A stretch of 64,000 bases of DNA from Pseudobdellovibrionaceae bacterium. GTDB taxonomy: Bacteria > Bdellovibrionota > Bdellovibrionia > Bdellovibrionales > Bdellovibrionaceae. Positions 8,785 through 16,228 of this stretch are shown here, in pieces. Position 1 is the first letter of the stretch; each line of letters begins with the position of its first letter. The stretch is from the NCBI GenBank assembly GCA_022843825.1, contig JALHMX010000001.1, forward strand, positions 62,001-126,000, read 5' to 3'. The notes under the pieces are model-generated. The model saw only the letters and a list, made by a program, of their open reading frames with translations, did no database searches and was not told the origin of the DNA. Both the position numbers and the translations under genes were made by a program.

Positions 8785-9822
8785 TTATTTCGATAATAGC
8801 AATGCGGCATTAAATTTAGCTTCAGCAGGATTCTTCAGTGCCGATAAAATATTTTCCGCAACTTTGTCGATGAGTTTTTGTCCCCAAAATGGATCAGTAT
8901 GATCATAATATATAACACGTATATGCTTAAGATCAAACGGTACGTCAGTTTCATTCGCGCATATTAAAACTACTGGTTTTTCTAAAGCATGTGCCAATCC
9001 AAGCTCATAAAAAACATTTGGATTTCGTCCTGTAAGATCTGCTATTAAAACTTTTGCACCATTTATTCCAGCCCAAATTTGTTCAATAATTTTACCTGTA
9101 CCAAAAATTTCATTATCAGCCCGTATTGGCGAGAGTCCTGCCTTTTGTATAGAAGGTGAATATATTTTGTCGTAGTAATCACCGATCGGTTTTGCGAAAG
9201 GCATTATAACAAAACATGTATCTGACGTGGAAACTTTTACAGTTTTTTCTAGCTTTAACAAGGCAACAGTCTTTTCGTCAGTAGGGCGATCAATTTGTTC
9301 TGACACATCAATTATTCTCATTTTACCATCTTGGTCTTCGTACAACTCCGCAAATTTAAGCGATGTGAGAAAAATATCTTTAAATTCTGAAACTTTCCCA
9401 GCAGGAACTTTAAATGTGTCTTGAAGAGCGTTGTCAAAGAATTGGGAATCCGGCAGATTTTCATTTCTATAATGATTATAAACTTCAGATAAAAGCGGTG
9501 CATTTAAAAATGCTTGTCGTAAACCAATAAGACGGTCAGTCGCATTTTGGGGTCGTAATATTTTTTTAGCTAATTCAGTTGGCTTAATTTTACCTTGTAA
9601 AGGACGCTCCAATAAACCGTATTTTATAGCTGAACTTAACTCCATACTATAAGGACCACTCCATTTAATTCCTAGGTAAGTAGCCGAATCTGCATCTGTA
9701 CATTCTTTACCAGCATTTTGTTTTATAATGGCTTCGGGTATTCTTAAAGATCTTTCTAAACTATAGCGAGGATAATTAGCATTACCCGAACTACGACTGG
9801 CTAATTTTTTCTTTTTTCCCAT
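8785..9822 (-). CDS. Winged-helix plus TIR-like/NDT-like nucleotide-binding protein, probable defence effector
   Basis: 345 residues. The N-terminal half (about 12-185) is helical and resembles DUF5343-type winged-helix domains. The C-terminal half begins with CFVIMPFAKP (about 203-212) and contains ADLTGRNPNVFYELGLAHAL (about 258-277), the hallmark of proteins with the TIR-like or nucleoside 2-deoxyribosyltransferase-like fold; the Glu in YELG matches the usual catalytic or base-cleaving position. Such domains in defence islands may hydrolyse NAD or nucleotides (family-level knowledge). The ribosome site AAGGAAT precedes ATG 9822. It points against the hsd operon and stands alone, with a dyad upstream. 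Confidence 0.75.
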   Translation of the reverse strand: MGKKKKLASRSSGNANYPRYSLERSLRIPEAIIKQNAGKECTDADSATYLGIKWSGPYSMELSSAIKYGLLERPLQGKIKPTELAKKILRPQNATDRLIGLRQAFLNAPLLSEVYNHYRNENLPDSQFFDNALQDTFKVPAGKVSEFKDIFLTSLKFAELYEDQDGKMRIIDVSEQIDRPTDEKTVALLKLEKTVKVSTSDTCFVIMPFAKPIGDYYDKIYSPSIQKAGLSPIRADNEIFGTGKIIEQIWAGINGAKVLIADLTGRNPNVFYELGLAHALEKPVVLICANETDVPFDLKHIRVIYYDHTDPFWGQKLIDKVAENILSALKNPAEAKFNAALLLSK

Positions 9823-9863
9823 ATTTCATTCCTTTTTCAACAATAGAGAGCTTTAATTAAAAT

Positions 9864-9880
9864 TTAAGTGATGCACTTAA
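9864..9880. promoter_or_regulatory. Inverted repeat upstream of the TIR-like gene
   Basis: TTAAGTG (9864-9870) and CACTTAA (9874-9880) are perfect 7-base arms around ATG, 41 bases before the divergent start codon of the TIR-like gene. This fits an operator near a promoter. The rest of the 279-base gap (9823-10101) is AT-rich and holds nothing else I can support. Confidence 0.35.
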
Positions 9881-10101
9881 TATAAGTCGGATGATTAAAA
9901 CATAAAGTTAAGTTTTTTATTTAACTGTATTCTATTGAAACAAAACCACAAAGTGCATGTACCAAGTCATTATGAATTTCGCCGACCTTCGCATATGTAA
10001 ATTTTATGAACCTTATTCAGTAAGGCATAAATTAAGTCTTTCACTTGAGTTAACTAGTCTAAAGACAGTGTAAACAGCCTCAAAAATTCCGATAACTCAT
10101 C

Positions 10102-10758
10102 ATGCAATCACAATTTATTTTAGGCTTAATCGTTTTAGCCATTATTTCTATTATCGCATATCTTGTCGTCCGAAGATTAAAAAAGGATAAATATGCTCAG
10201 AAGGCACTTGATAATTATTTGTGTCGCGAGCTAACGCCCCTTGAAATTGGGACGCTTTACGAACGCTATATTGGATATTTATTTGAAAAGGAAGGCTACA
10301 ACGTCGTCTATAATGGAGCACTTAATTCCTATGCAGATTTTGGACGGGATCTTATTGTAAGATGTGTTAACGAAGTTCTTCTTATTCAAACTAAGTACTG
10401 GGCAAAAAACAAAACTATTAAAGAAAAACATATATTTGAACTTTTCGGATCAATGACACATTTTAAACTTACATCTGAAAAGAATGGCGTACCTGTGAAA
10501 GCCATCTTTTACACCACAGCAAGATATAGTGACACCGCTAAAGAAGTGGCCAAGGTTTTAGGCGTTGAGCTAAGAACTGAGAAATTTAATAGGTCATACC
10601 CTATGATAAAGTGCAATGTCTCTGCAAACGGCGATAAAACTTATCACCTTCCGTTTGATCCGCATTATGACAAAGTCAAAATAGACCTACACAGAGATGA
10701 ATATTTTGTGCATACAGTTCAAGAAGCCATCGAAAAAGGTTTCCGTCGAGCCGCATAA
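10102..10758 (+). CDS. Membrane-anchored Mrr-type restriction endonuclease-like protein
   Basis: 218 residues. One N-terminal membrane helix (about 4-24) is followed by a basic stop-transfer stretch and an Mrr_cat-like nuclease domain (about 50-150). Active-site residues can be read as Asp in FGRDLIV (about 80) and the QTK of LIQTKYW (about 93-99); Gln in place of the usual Glu is typical of the Mrr branch. The last 60 residues contain KTYHLP and a final EAIEKGFRRA, resembling the zinc-binding fold of Ada-type domains but with one cysteine only. A membrane-attached nuclease against incoming DNA is inferred. Confidence 0.75.
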   Translation: MQSQFILGLIVLAIISIIAYLVVRRLKKDKYAQKALDNYLCRELTPLEIGTLYERYIGYLFEKEGYNVVYNGALNSYADFGRDLIVRCVNEVLLIQTKYWAKNKTIKEKHIFELFGSMTHFKLTSEKNGVPVKAIFYTTARYSDTAKEVAKVLGVELRTEKFNRSYPMIKCNVSANGDKTYHLPFDPHYDKVKIDLHRDEYFVHTVQEAIEKGFRRAA

Positions 10759-10768
10759 CGAAGCAAAA

Positions 10769-10811
10769 AAACCTAAGAATGTGGAGCTGTAACATTCACC
10801 GTTTTAGGTTT
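10769..10811. terminator. Candidate bidirectional terminator between convergent genes
   Basis: AAACCTAAGAATGT (10769-10782) can pair with ACATTC (10792-10797) and TTAGGTTT (10804-10811), leaving a 6-base bulge. On the minus strand the stem is followed by a run of six T, giving a good rho-independent terminator for the oxidoreductase gene, whose stop codon lies in the stem. Confidence 0.45.
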
Positions 10812-11876
10812 ATTAATTGCCGGACGTCGAATCTCTTGTTCTAAGGATGGACCTTTTACTTCTTTATTCTGGGCGACCAACACGGGCTTTTCTTCGCGCA
10901 AGGATTTTTCGACAGCTTCAATGACTTGCAAGTCGGCCATTCCTTCGTGGATTGAAGGCTCTGGTTTTTTGTTCTTTAAGATGCAATCAGAAAAATACAA
11001 TAATTCTGGGGCGAACTGATCATGTTTTTTGAATTTGCTAACCTTCTTTTTCTCGTTAATAGTAACGGTCATTTCCATGCCTTCGGCGTACTCATAGGCT
11101 TGGTCTAATGTCAGCGTACCTTTGGTTCCAATAAGGTCAAAGCGTGAAGTACTGGCGGCACCAAAACTACAGACGAAATTGGCAATTCGGTCTTTAGGAA
11201 ATTTCATCAACACGGAGACCATTTCGGGAACCTCTTTAAATCTTTTATCGCCTTTGGTAGAAGCGGCTTGGGCAAACACTTCGATGGGCTCATCAGAGAA
11301 TAAGTGTCTGCAGGCATTTATACAGTAAATTCCGATGTCGTGCAGAGGACCCCCGGCCTTTTCTTGATCGAGACGAATATTTGATTCATCTTCAACCTGC
11401 ATAGTAAACGTTGAATTGAATATTTTTAGATCGCCCAGTTTTTTAGAGCGTGCATAGCTTAGGGCTTTTAAATTTGCAGGATCAAAATGCAGCCGATAGG
11501 CTACCATAAATCGTGTATCACTTTTCTCGATTTCATGGGCCAGGCGTTGGCATTCAGCGACTGTCGGCACCACCGGCTTTTCACAAAGAACATGGATACC
11601 TTTGGATATGGCTTCCATAGCATAGGCGTAATGATCTGTGTTCGGTGTTGCGATGTAAAGGGCATCTATCTGGCCGCTGTCTAAACATTTTAAGAAATCT
11701 TTTTCCGCGAAGGTATTTTTAACTTTATATTTCCGACCGAGCTTTTTGAGTTTAGTCGGATCGCCAGAGATCAGCGCCGTCAATTCAGAATTTTTTTTAG
11801 CATTTGCAAAAGCAGGAAGCACGGCGACCTGTGCGATGTGACCTAATCCTAAAACACCATATCGAATTTTACGCAT
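10773..11876 (-). CDS. Gfo/Idh/MocA family NAD(P)-dependent oxidoreductase
   Basis: 367 residues. An N-terminal Rossmann fold with the dinucleotide motif GLGHIAQVAV (about 9-18) and the family motif EKPVV (about 98-102) is followed by the alpha/beta C-terminal substrate domain with HDIGIYCINA (about 178-187). Such enzymes oxidise or reduce sugars, inositols and related compounds; the substrate cannot be told from sequence. A strong AGGAG lies before ATG 11876. The C-terminal 35 residues are Lys/Pro-rich and look like an extra tail. It is monocistronic and convergent with the Mrr-like gene. Confidence 0.9.
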   Translation of the reverse strand: MRKIRYGVLGLGHIAQVAVLPAFANAKKNSELTALISGDPTKLKKLGRKYKVKNTFAEKDFLKCLDSGQIDALYIATPNTDHYAYAMEAISKGIHVLCEKPVVPTVAECQRLAHEIEKSDTRFMVAYRLHFDPANLKALSYARSKKLGDLKIFNSTFTMQVEDESNIRLDQEKAGGPLHDIGIYCINACRHLFSDEPIEVFAQAASTKGDKRFKEVPEMVSVLMKFPKDRIANFVCSFGAASTSRFDLIGTKGTLTLDQAYEYAEGMEMTVTINEKKKVSKFKKHDQFAPELLYFSDCILKNKKPEPSIHEGMADLQVIEAVEKSLREEKPVLVAQNKEVKGPSLEQEIRRPAINKPKTVNVTAPHS

Positions 11877-12021
11877 TTTTTACTCCTGTGTTTGCAAAGA
11901 TGCAAAGACAGGATTGCAGGCGCTATGCCAAACTCACCGACGCTGACATACACTTTCATTAAGGCTAATTAAATATTTTCGTTCGTTTATGGTACTTCGG
12001 CCTTGTTTGATGAGGATTTTT

Positions 12022-12342
12022 TCACCCTTGCACTAAATACAACAGCCCCAATCCCACAGCCATACACACTAAGGTGTTACGGATAAAAATCGTCAGCCCA
12101 AAACAAAATAATATAATAATAAAACGCTCTTTATGAAAAAGCCCGGCTACTTGGCCTTGATAATAAAAAGTCGCAGGGATAAATAAACCCGGCAGGATCG
12201 CCGCAGGAATATAGGTAAAAAGATCTTTAACTTCATTGGGAATTTTCATTCGATCGGATAAGCCAACGAAGGAATAGCGAATCAAAAAAGTTCCTATGGC
12301 TAATAAAAAAACAATCAATAAAAAGTAATTCGGATCTATCAT
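12022..12342 (-). CDS. azlD: AzlD-family branched-chain amino acid exporter small subunit
   Basis: 106 residues from the ATG at 12342, which overlaps the azlC stop (ATGA) and has AAGGAAAG upstream. It has four predicted membrane helices in a short protein, with LAIGTFLIRYSF near the N terminus and ILPGLF in the middle, typical of AzlD. It is expected to pair with AzlC in the inner membrane to export branched-chain amino acids or analogues. An in-frame ATG 36 bases further upstream exists, but coupling to azlC favours the shorter form. Confidence 0.85.
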   Translation of the reverse strand: MIDPNYFLLIVFLLAIGTFLIRYSFVGLSDRMKIPNEVKDLFTYIPAAILPGLFIPATFYYQGQVAGLFHKERFIIILFCFGLTIFIRNTLVCMAVGLGLLYLVQG

Positions 12343-13025
12343 GTGGCTTTCCTTGATTTTCTTTTTATGATTAACCACGCCAGCGCGATGGATAATAAAG
12401 CTGAAATCATCAAACCCGTATTTAACGGAGCTTTATAAAAAACTAAGGAAGCGATGGCGCTGAATAAGGCTATAAAGTAATGCGTTTTGGTTTTTAAAGC
12501 AGGAACCAATAAGGCGACAAAACTTAAAGGGATGGCGTAGTCCAAATTTAATTTTGGCGGGGCTATGTTTCCGAATAAATATCCAAACAGTACGGAAGCA
12601 TGCCAAGTGATCAGCATCGCCACGGCGGTTCCCATATAAAATTGAACGGCTTCGCTATTGGTTTTAAATTTATCTTGGTTAGCGGTCATGGCCGCATAAC
12701 TTTGATCGGTCAGCGTAAAGGCGCAAAAATATTTAACCCAGCGATTGGCATTTTCTAAATATGGGGACATCGCCGCACTATAAAGCATAAAACGTAAATT
12801 AATAATAAGACCTGTGGCTAACACAATCAGAATCGCCGTATTTAATTTCATAAGGGATACGGTAGCCAATTGAGATGCTCCGGCATAAACCACCTGATTC
12901 ATAAGTACAGCTTGCAGAAAGGACAAATTCGCTTCCGCAAAAACGACACCCATGACCATTCCGAAGGGAATGACTCCCGAAGCGATAGGCAGAATCGCTA
13001 TAAATCCTTTTTTAAAATTACTCAT
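12339..13025 (-). CDS. azlC: AzlC-family branched-chain amino acid exporter large subunit
   Basis: About 228 residues. It is highly hydrophobic with about six to seven helices. Family features include IASGVIPFGMVMG near the N terminus, the conserved VYAGASQ (about residues 45-51) and LTDQSYAA (about 110). It acts with AzlD, encoded directly downstream with an ATGA overlap. Two ATG codons, 13037 and 13025, are possible; the second gives the usual short basic N terminus MSNFKKGF. No regulator gene is adjacent. Confidence 0.87.
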   Translation of the reverse strand: MSNFKKGFIAILPIASGVIPFGMVMGVVFAEANLSFLQAVLMNQVVYAGASQLATVSLMKLNTAILIVLATGLIINLRFMLYSAAMSPYLENANRWVKYFCAFTLTDQSYAAMTANQDKFKTNSEAVQFYMGTAVAMLITWHASVLFGYLFGNIAPPKLNLDYAIPLSFVALLVPALKTKTHYFIALFSAIASLVFYKAPLNTGLMISALLSIALAWLIIKRKSRKAT

Positions 13026-13134
13026 GATGATGATCATGTTTGAGTTTATGAAATTTGTCTATTTTCAAGAACTTTAGTGCATAGCATGGTGATGGATGAT
13101 ACCAAATTGTTTACACTCGATAAAAATATAAAAA

Positions 13135-13147
13135 TCTCCAAAGGAGA
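13135..13147 (+). promoter_or_regulatory. Ribosome-binding site inside a small hairpin
   Basis: TCTCC (13135-13139) is perfectly complementary to GGAGA (13143-13147), the Shine-Dalgarno core of the VOC gene that starts at 13153. The 3-base loop makes a tight stem that could partly hide the ribosome site. The complementarity is seen; regulation is inferred and the stem is short. Confidence 0.4.
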
Positions 13148-13152
13148 AAAAA

Positions 13153-13635
13153 ATGAAAGTCTACGCCTGCATCTGGTCTAATGAAAGCGCTGCCGAAATG
13201 GTGAAGTTTTACAAATCTATTTTTAAGGGCACCAAAGTCGGAAAGTTTTCTTATTGGGGAAAAAACCCGATGGGTATTAAAGAAGGCTCGGTTTTGACGG
13301 CACACCTTACCATCCTGGGACAAAAGCTGATGTTATTAAATGGCTACATGGAAATGCCGCTTAATGACTCGGTCTCGTTCGTGGTTCCGTGCAAAACTCA
13401 ACAACAGATTGATTATTATTGGAAAAAATTAAAGGCTGGTGGTGGAAAGCCGGTGGAGTGCGGATGGCTGGTCGACAAGTTCGGCGTTCGTTGGCAGATC
13501 GTGCCCGCAGATTTTGATAAGTGGAACACCTCGAAAAACAAAGCGAAGAAAGAAGCTGTGATGACGGCACTGTGGAAGATGCAAAAAATTGACATCAAGA
13601 AATTAAAAGCAGCTTTTGATGGAACTAAAAATTGA
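13153..13635 (+). CDS. VOC-superfamily protein, PhnB / 3-demethylubiquinone methyltransferase-like
   Basis: 160 residues. It matches the PhnB-like branch of the vicinal oxygen chelate fold: N-terminal SAAEMVKFYKSIF (about 14-26), a middle LTILGQKLMLLNG (about 57-69), and the final strand motif DKFGVRWQIVP (about 109-119). The family name refers to an old annotation; most members have no shown activity. A good AAGGAGA ribosome site precedes ATG 13153. The cytosolic enzyme is alone with a broken GNAT gene downstream that overlaps its last codons. Confidence 0.85.
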   Translation: MKVYACIWSNESAAEMVKFYKSIFKGTKVGKFSYWGKNPMGIKEGSVLTAHLTILGQKLMLLNGYMEMPLNDSVSFVVPCKTQQQIDYYWKKLKAGGGKPVECGWLVDKFGVRWQIVPADFDKWNTSKNKAKKEAVMTALWKMQKIDIKKLKAAFDGTKN

Positions 13636-13720
13636 AATCATCGATCTATTTAAAAAGGCGCAGGCCATTCCAACTGTTGCAGATTGGATTTATCACGAAT
13701 TTTGGAAGGTTTATTTATAA
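13619..13720 (+). pseudogene. N-terminal remnant of a GNAT acetyltransferase
   Basis: A 33-residue frame starts at ATG 13619 inside the end of the VOC gene and stops at TAA 13718-13720. It reads like the beginning of a GNAT protein: an amphipathic strand KIEIIDLF followed by IPTVADWIYHEFW, a typical first helix of that family. The remainder of the domain is absent in all forward frames. This looks like a truncated gene that was once translationally coupled to the VOC gene. The family call is by eye. Confidence 0.5.
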
Positions 13721-13801
13721 TGACGTTTGATTGGTGACTGGCACTGAGCAGTACCCTTAGGTATTAAAAGCAGTTTAAAGCCGTCCTATTAGTTTTAATC
13801 C

Positions 13802-13906
13802 AAAATAAGTAACAAAATAAGCTTTAAACGTTACTTATTTTATTGTAAGTATCGTTCAAGTTAGTTAAACTGAATAAGTAACAAAATGCCCATATATTGT
13901 TACTTA
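13802..13906. promoter_or_regulatory. Two identically spaced inverted repeats upstream of fic
   Basis: The half-sites TAAGTAAC and GTTACTTA occur as pairs at 13806-13813/13830-13837 and 13875-13882/13899-13906. Both pairs have the same 24-base start-to-start spacing, and the units are 69 bases apart. The first pair extends to 12-base arms (13802-13813, 13830-13841). The last half-site touches the fic Shine-Dalgarno. This is the layout of a two-site operator, probably for the winged-helix domain of the Fic protein or another repressor. Confidence 0.65.
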
Positions 13907-13914
13907 GGATGAAT

Positions 13915-15081
13915 ATGAATAAATCTAAACGAATTGGTCGTCGCTTAAAAAGCTCTGTGGTTGGTGACGAGTTTTATATGACATACATACCTCAGAAATT
14001 GCCGCCTGATCCGGCTTTAGATATTAATGATTTGTTGCCATTGTTAGAGAAAGCGATCTCCGCTATCGCTCGTCTGGATGGAATGAGTATGGTTTTGCCG
14101 GATGCCTCTTTATTTTTGTATATGTACATTCGTAAAGAGGCTGTACTTTCTTCCCAAATTGAAGGAACTCAGTCGTCTTTGTCAGACTTATTATTATTTG
14201 AAACACAGGGCGCACCGGGGGCACCTTTAAACGATGTCACGGAAGTTTCATGTTATGTTTCAGCTATGAATTATGGTTTAGAAAGAATAAAAAAGTTTCC
14301 CATATCTTTAAGACTGATACGAGAAATACATGCGAAACTTATGGAAAATGGTCGCGGTGGAAATAAAATGCCGGGCGAATTTCGGACTTCTCAAAATTGG
14401 ATTGGCGGGTCACGACCTGGTAATGCTATGTTTGTACCTCCTCCACCAGAATTACTGATGGAAACGTTAGGTGATTTGGAGCAATTTTTAAATGATGAAA
14501 GTATACAACTTCCAGTTTTAATCAAAGCGGCATTGGCCCACGTGCAATTTGAAACTATACATCCTTTTTTGGACGGTAATGGACGCTTAGGTCGTCTTTT
14601 GATTACCTTTATTTTGTGTGAAGGCGGAGTCTTAAAAGAGCCTTTGTTGTATCTTAGTTTGTATTTAAAAACGAATCGTCAAAAATACTATGATCATCTT
14701 CAATCGGTCAGAGAAACAGGCGCTTGGGAAGCGTGGATCAAATTCTTTTTGACTGGCGTTATTGAAACAGCTCATCAAGCTACTGAGACAGCCCAGGCGA
14801 TTATTAAGTTATTTAATGCGGATCGTTTACAAATTGAAAAGTCGGGCAGATCTACGGCAACTATTTTGACGTTACATGCGTATTTACAAAGATATCCCAT
14901 ATCAAATACGACTAAAATAAAAAAAACATGCGGATTGGCGCTACCTTCAATCATGCGTGCCTTAAAAACTATGGAAGAATTAGGGATTGTAAAAGAAATT
15001 ACAGGGAAAGAGCGCCACAAAGTTTTTGTTTACCTTGAGTATCTAAATATTTTAAACAAGGGAACTGAGCCGCATAAATAA
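13915..15081 (+). CDS. Fic-domain protein AMPylase (adenylyltransferase)
   Basis: About 388 residues. It transfers AMP from ATP to protein side chains. An N-terminal Fic_N-like region carries the inhibitory helix motif SSQIEG (about 79-84), matching the (S/T)xxxE(G/N) pattern of class II Fic proteins. The catalytic motif HPFLDGNGRLGR (about 215-226) is complete, and a C-terminal winged-helix region follows (about 310-385). The overall layout resembles the Shewanella SoFic protein. ATG 13915 is chosen because AGGA lies 5 bases upstream; ATG 13909 and TTG 13897 are also in frame. The gene likely represses itself through the repeats upstream. Confidence 0.9.
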   Translation: MNKSKRIGRRLKSSVVGDEFYMTYIPQKLPPDPALDINDLLPLLEKAISAIARLDGMSMVLPDASLFLYMYIRKEAVLSSQIEGTQSSLSDLLLFETQGAPGAPLNDVTEVSCYVSAMNYGLERIKKFPISLRLIREIHAKLMENGRGGNKMPGEFRTSQNWIGGSRPGNAMFVPPPPELLMETLGDLEQFLNDESIQLPVLIKAALAHVQFETIHPFLDGNGRLGRLLITFILCEGGVLKEPLLYLSLYLKTNRQKYYDHLQSVRETGAWEAWIKFFLTGVIETAHQATETAQAIIKLFNADRLQIEKSGRSTATILTLHAYLQRYPISNTTKIKKTCGLALPSIMRALKTMEELGIVKEITGKERHKVFVYLEYLNILNKGTEPHK

Positions 15082-15084
15082 AAC

Positions 15085-15450
15085 CTAATCCCCACCGGCT
15101 GCATCAAAAGTACTCCATCCCTTAGGGCGATTGGTCGAAGGTAAAGTCGACTTTTGATCGCGGTTGAGGTGCAGGTGGGCTTTGGCGATGAAGTGCGCGG
15201 TGACTGGTGCGGTTAGAAATAAAAATAAGGTGATCAGCACTTCATGAACAAAAATGGTTTGATTGCGGTAAAAGAAAAAAATCATCGATGCCATCAGCGC
15301 ACCGCCCACACCTAGGGTGGTGGCCTTCGTCGGCGCGTGCAGGCGGGACATCAAGTCAGGTAATTTCAGCATACCGAAAGATCCCACCAAAATAAAAATT
15401 CCGCCGATAATAATGTGAATAGCAATTAGTAATTCAAAGATGAAATCCAT
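15085..15450 (-). CDS. mnhG: Mrp Na+/H+ antiporter subunit G
   Basis: 121 residues, three membrane helices. The family motif GSFGMLKLPDLMSRLHAPTK (about 23-42) is complete. MrpG is a small membrane subunit needed for the assembled multisubunit antiporter. It is the last gene of the operon and ends 3 bases from the convergent fic stop, so no room remains for a terminator between them. The C-terminal tail is soluble and slightly longer than usual. Confidence 0.93.
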   Translation of the reverse strand: MDFIFELLIAIHIIIGGIFILVGSFGMLKLPDLMSRLHAPTKATTLGVGGALMASMIFFFYRNQTIFVHEVLITLFLFLTAPVTAHFIAKAHLHLNRDQKSTLPSTNRPKGWSTFDAAGGD

Positions 15451-15464
15451 TTTTTACACTCCAG

Positions 15465-15734
15465 TTAATCAATCACATTGCCGCGCAAAATGAAACGGCA
15501 GTACGCCACCGTCGCCACAAAGCCAAACATCGCAAACAATAAGGCACATTCAAAATAAATCGTGGAATCATATTTGATCCCGTAAAAAATAATCAGGGCG
15601 ATGGTGTTGATAACCATCGTGTCTACGGCTAAAATTCGATCCATGGTGCTGGGGCCCTTAATCAGCCGCCACAAATTCATCAGCAAAGCTATTGAAACAG
15701 TGAAAAATCCAAAAGTTAATGCGTAGGCGATCAT
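15465..15734 (-). CDS. mnhF: Mrp Na+/H+ antiporter subunit F
   Basis: 89 residues with three membrane helices. The motif GPSTMDRILAVDTMVIN (about 28-44) is typical of MrpF, a small membrane subunit of the Mrp complex thought to help form the ion pathway. The start overlaps the mnhE stop by ATGA. The next gene, mnhG, follows after 14 bases. Confidence 0.93.
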   Translation of the reverse strand: MIAYALTFGFFTVSIALLMNLWRLIKGPSTMDRILAVDTMVINTIALIIFYGIKYDSTIYFECALLFAMFGFVATVAYCRFILRGNVID

Positions 15735-16228
15735 GTGAAAATCTCCTTAAGCCGGGCTTCATAACGGTTCTTCATATGGCGAACAGCCACTTCGGCATCC
15801 TCTGCATCCAGACAGTGGATCAGCAGACTTTGACCATCGGCAGAAATATCACTGCTGACCGTTCCCGGCGTCAGCGTGATGGTCCCTGCAAGCAGAGTGA
15901 TGGCTTCCGGTGATTTTAATTCTAAGGGTAAGGAAACCCATCGGGTTTTCAGTTGGCTAACCGGTCTAAACAAAATGAGCTTGGCCACTAAGATATTGGC
16001 CATCACGATATCCCAAGCAACCATCAGAACATAAATAACCACGTGGCGGTACGAGCGAACATTGGGACGCTGGGGCCAAAAATTGCTGGTCAAAATTGGA
16101 ATGATCAGACCTAACAAAGCGCCCAGCACCAGATCACCTAAAGAAAATCGGCTATTAAGCAATAACCAAAACACCGTTAGGGCGATCGCCAGTAACGGAT
16201 GTGGAAGCCAGCGTTTAAACAGGGTCAT
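15731..16228 (-). CDS. mnhE: Mrp Na+/H+ antiporter subunit E
   Basis: 165 residues. Two to three N-terminal membrane helices are followed by a cytosolic domain with LLAGTITLTPGTVS (about 112-125) and the later HCLDA, both usual in MrpE. It belongs to the membrane-bound Mrp complex. It overlaps mnhD by 4 bases at its start and mnhF by 4 bases at its end, supporting coordinated translation. Confidence 0.92.
   Translation of the reverse strand: MTLFKRWLPHPLLAIALTVFWLLLNSRFSLGDLVLGALLGLIIPILTSNFWPQRPNVRSYRHVVIYVLMVAWDIVMANILVAKLILFRPVSQLKTRWVSLPLELKSPEAITLLAGTITLTPGTVSSDISADGQSLLIHCLDAEDAEVAVRHMKNRYEARLKEIFT

Noticed and set aside
8708-8902. Plus-strand 64-codon frame after the metallopeptidase
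   Set aside because: It mostly overlaps the 3' end of the TIR-like gene in antisense and has no family features.
13721-13801. Search for the rest of the truncated GNAT gene after the stop
   Set aside because: None of the forward frames continues the GNAT pattern, so a simple frameshift is not supported; truncation is more likely.
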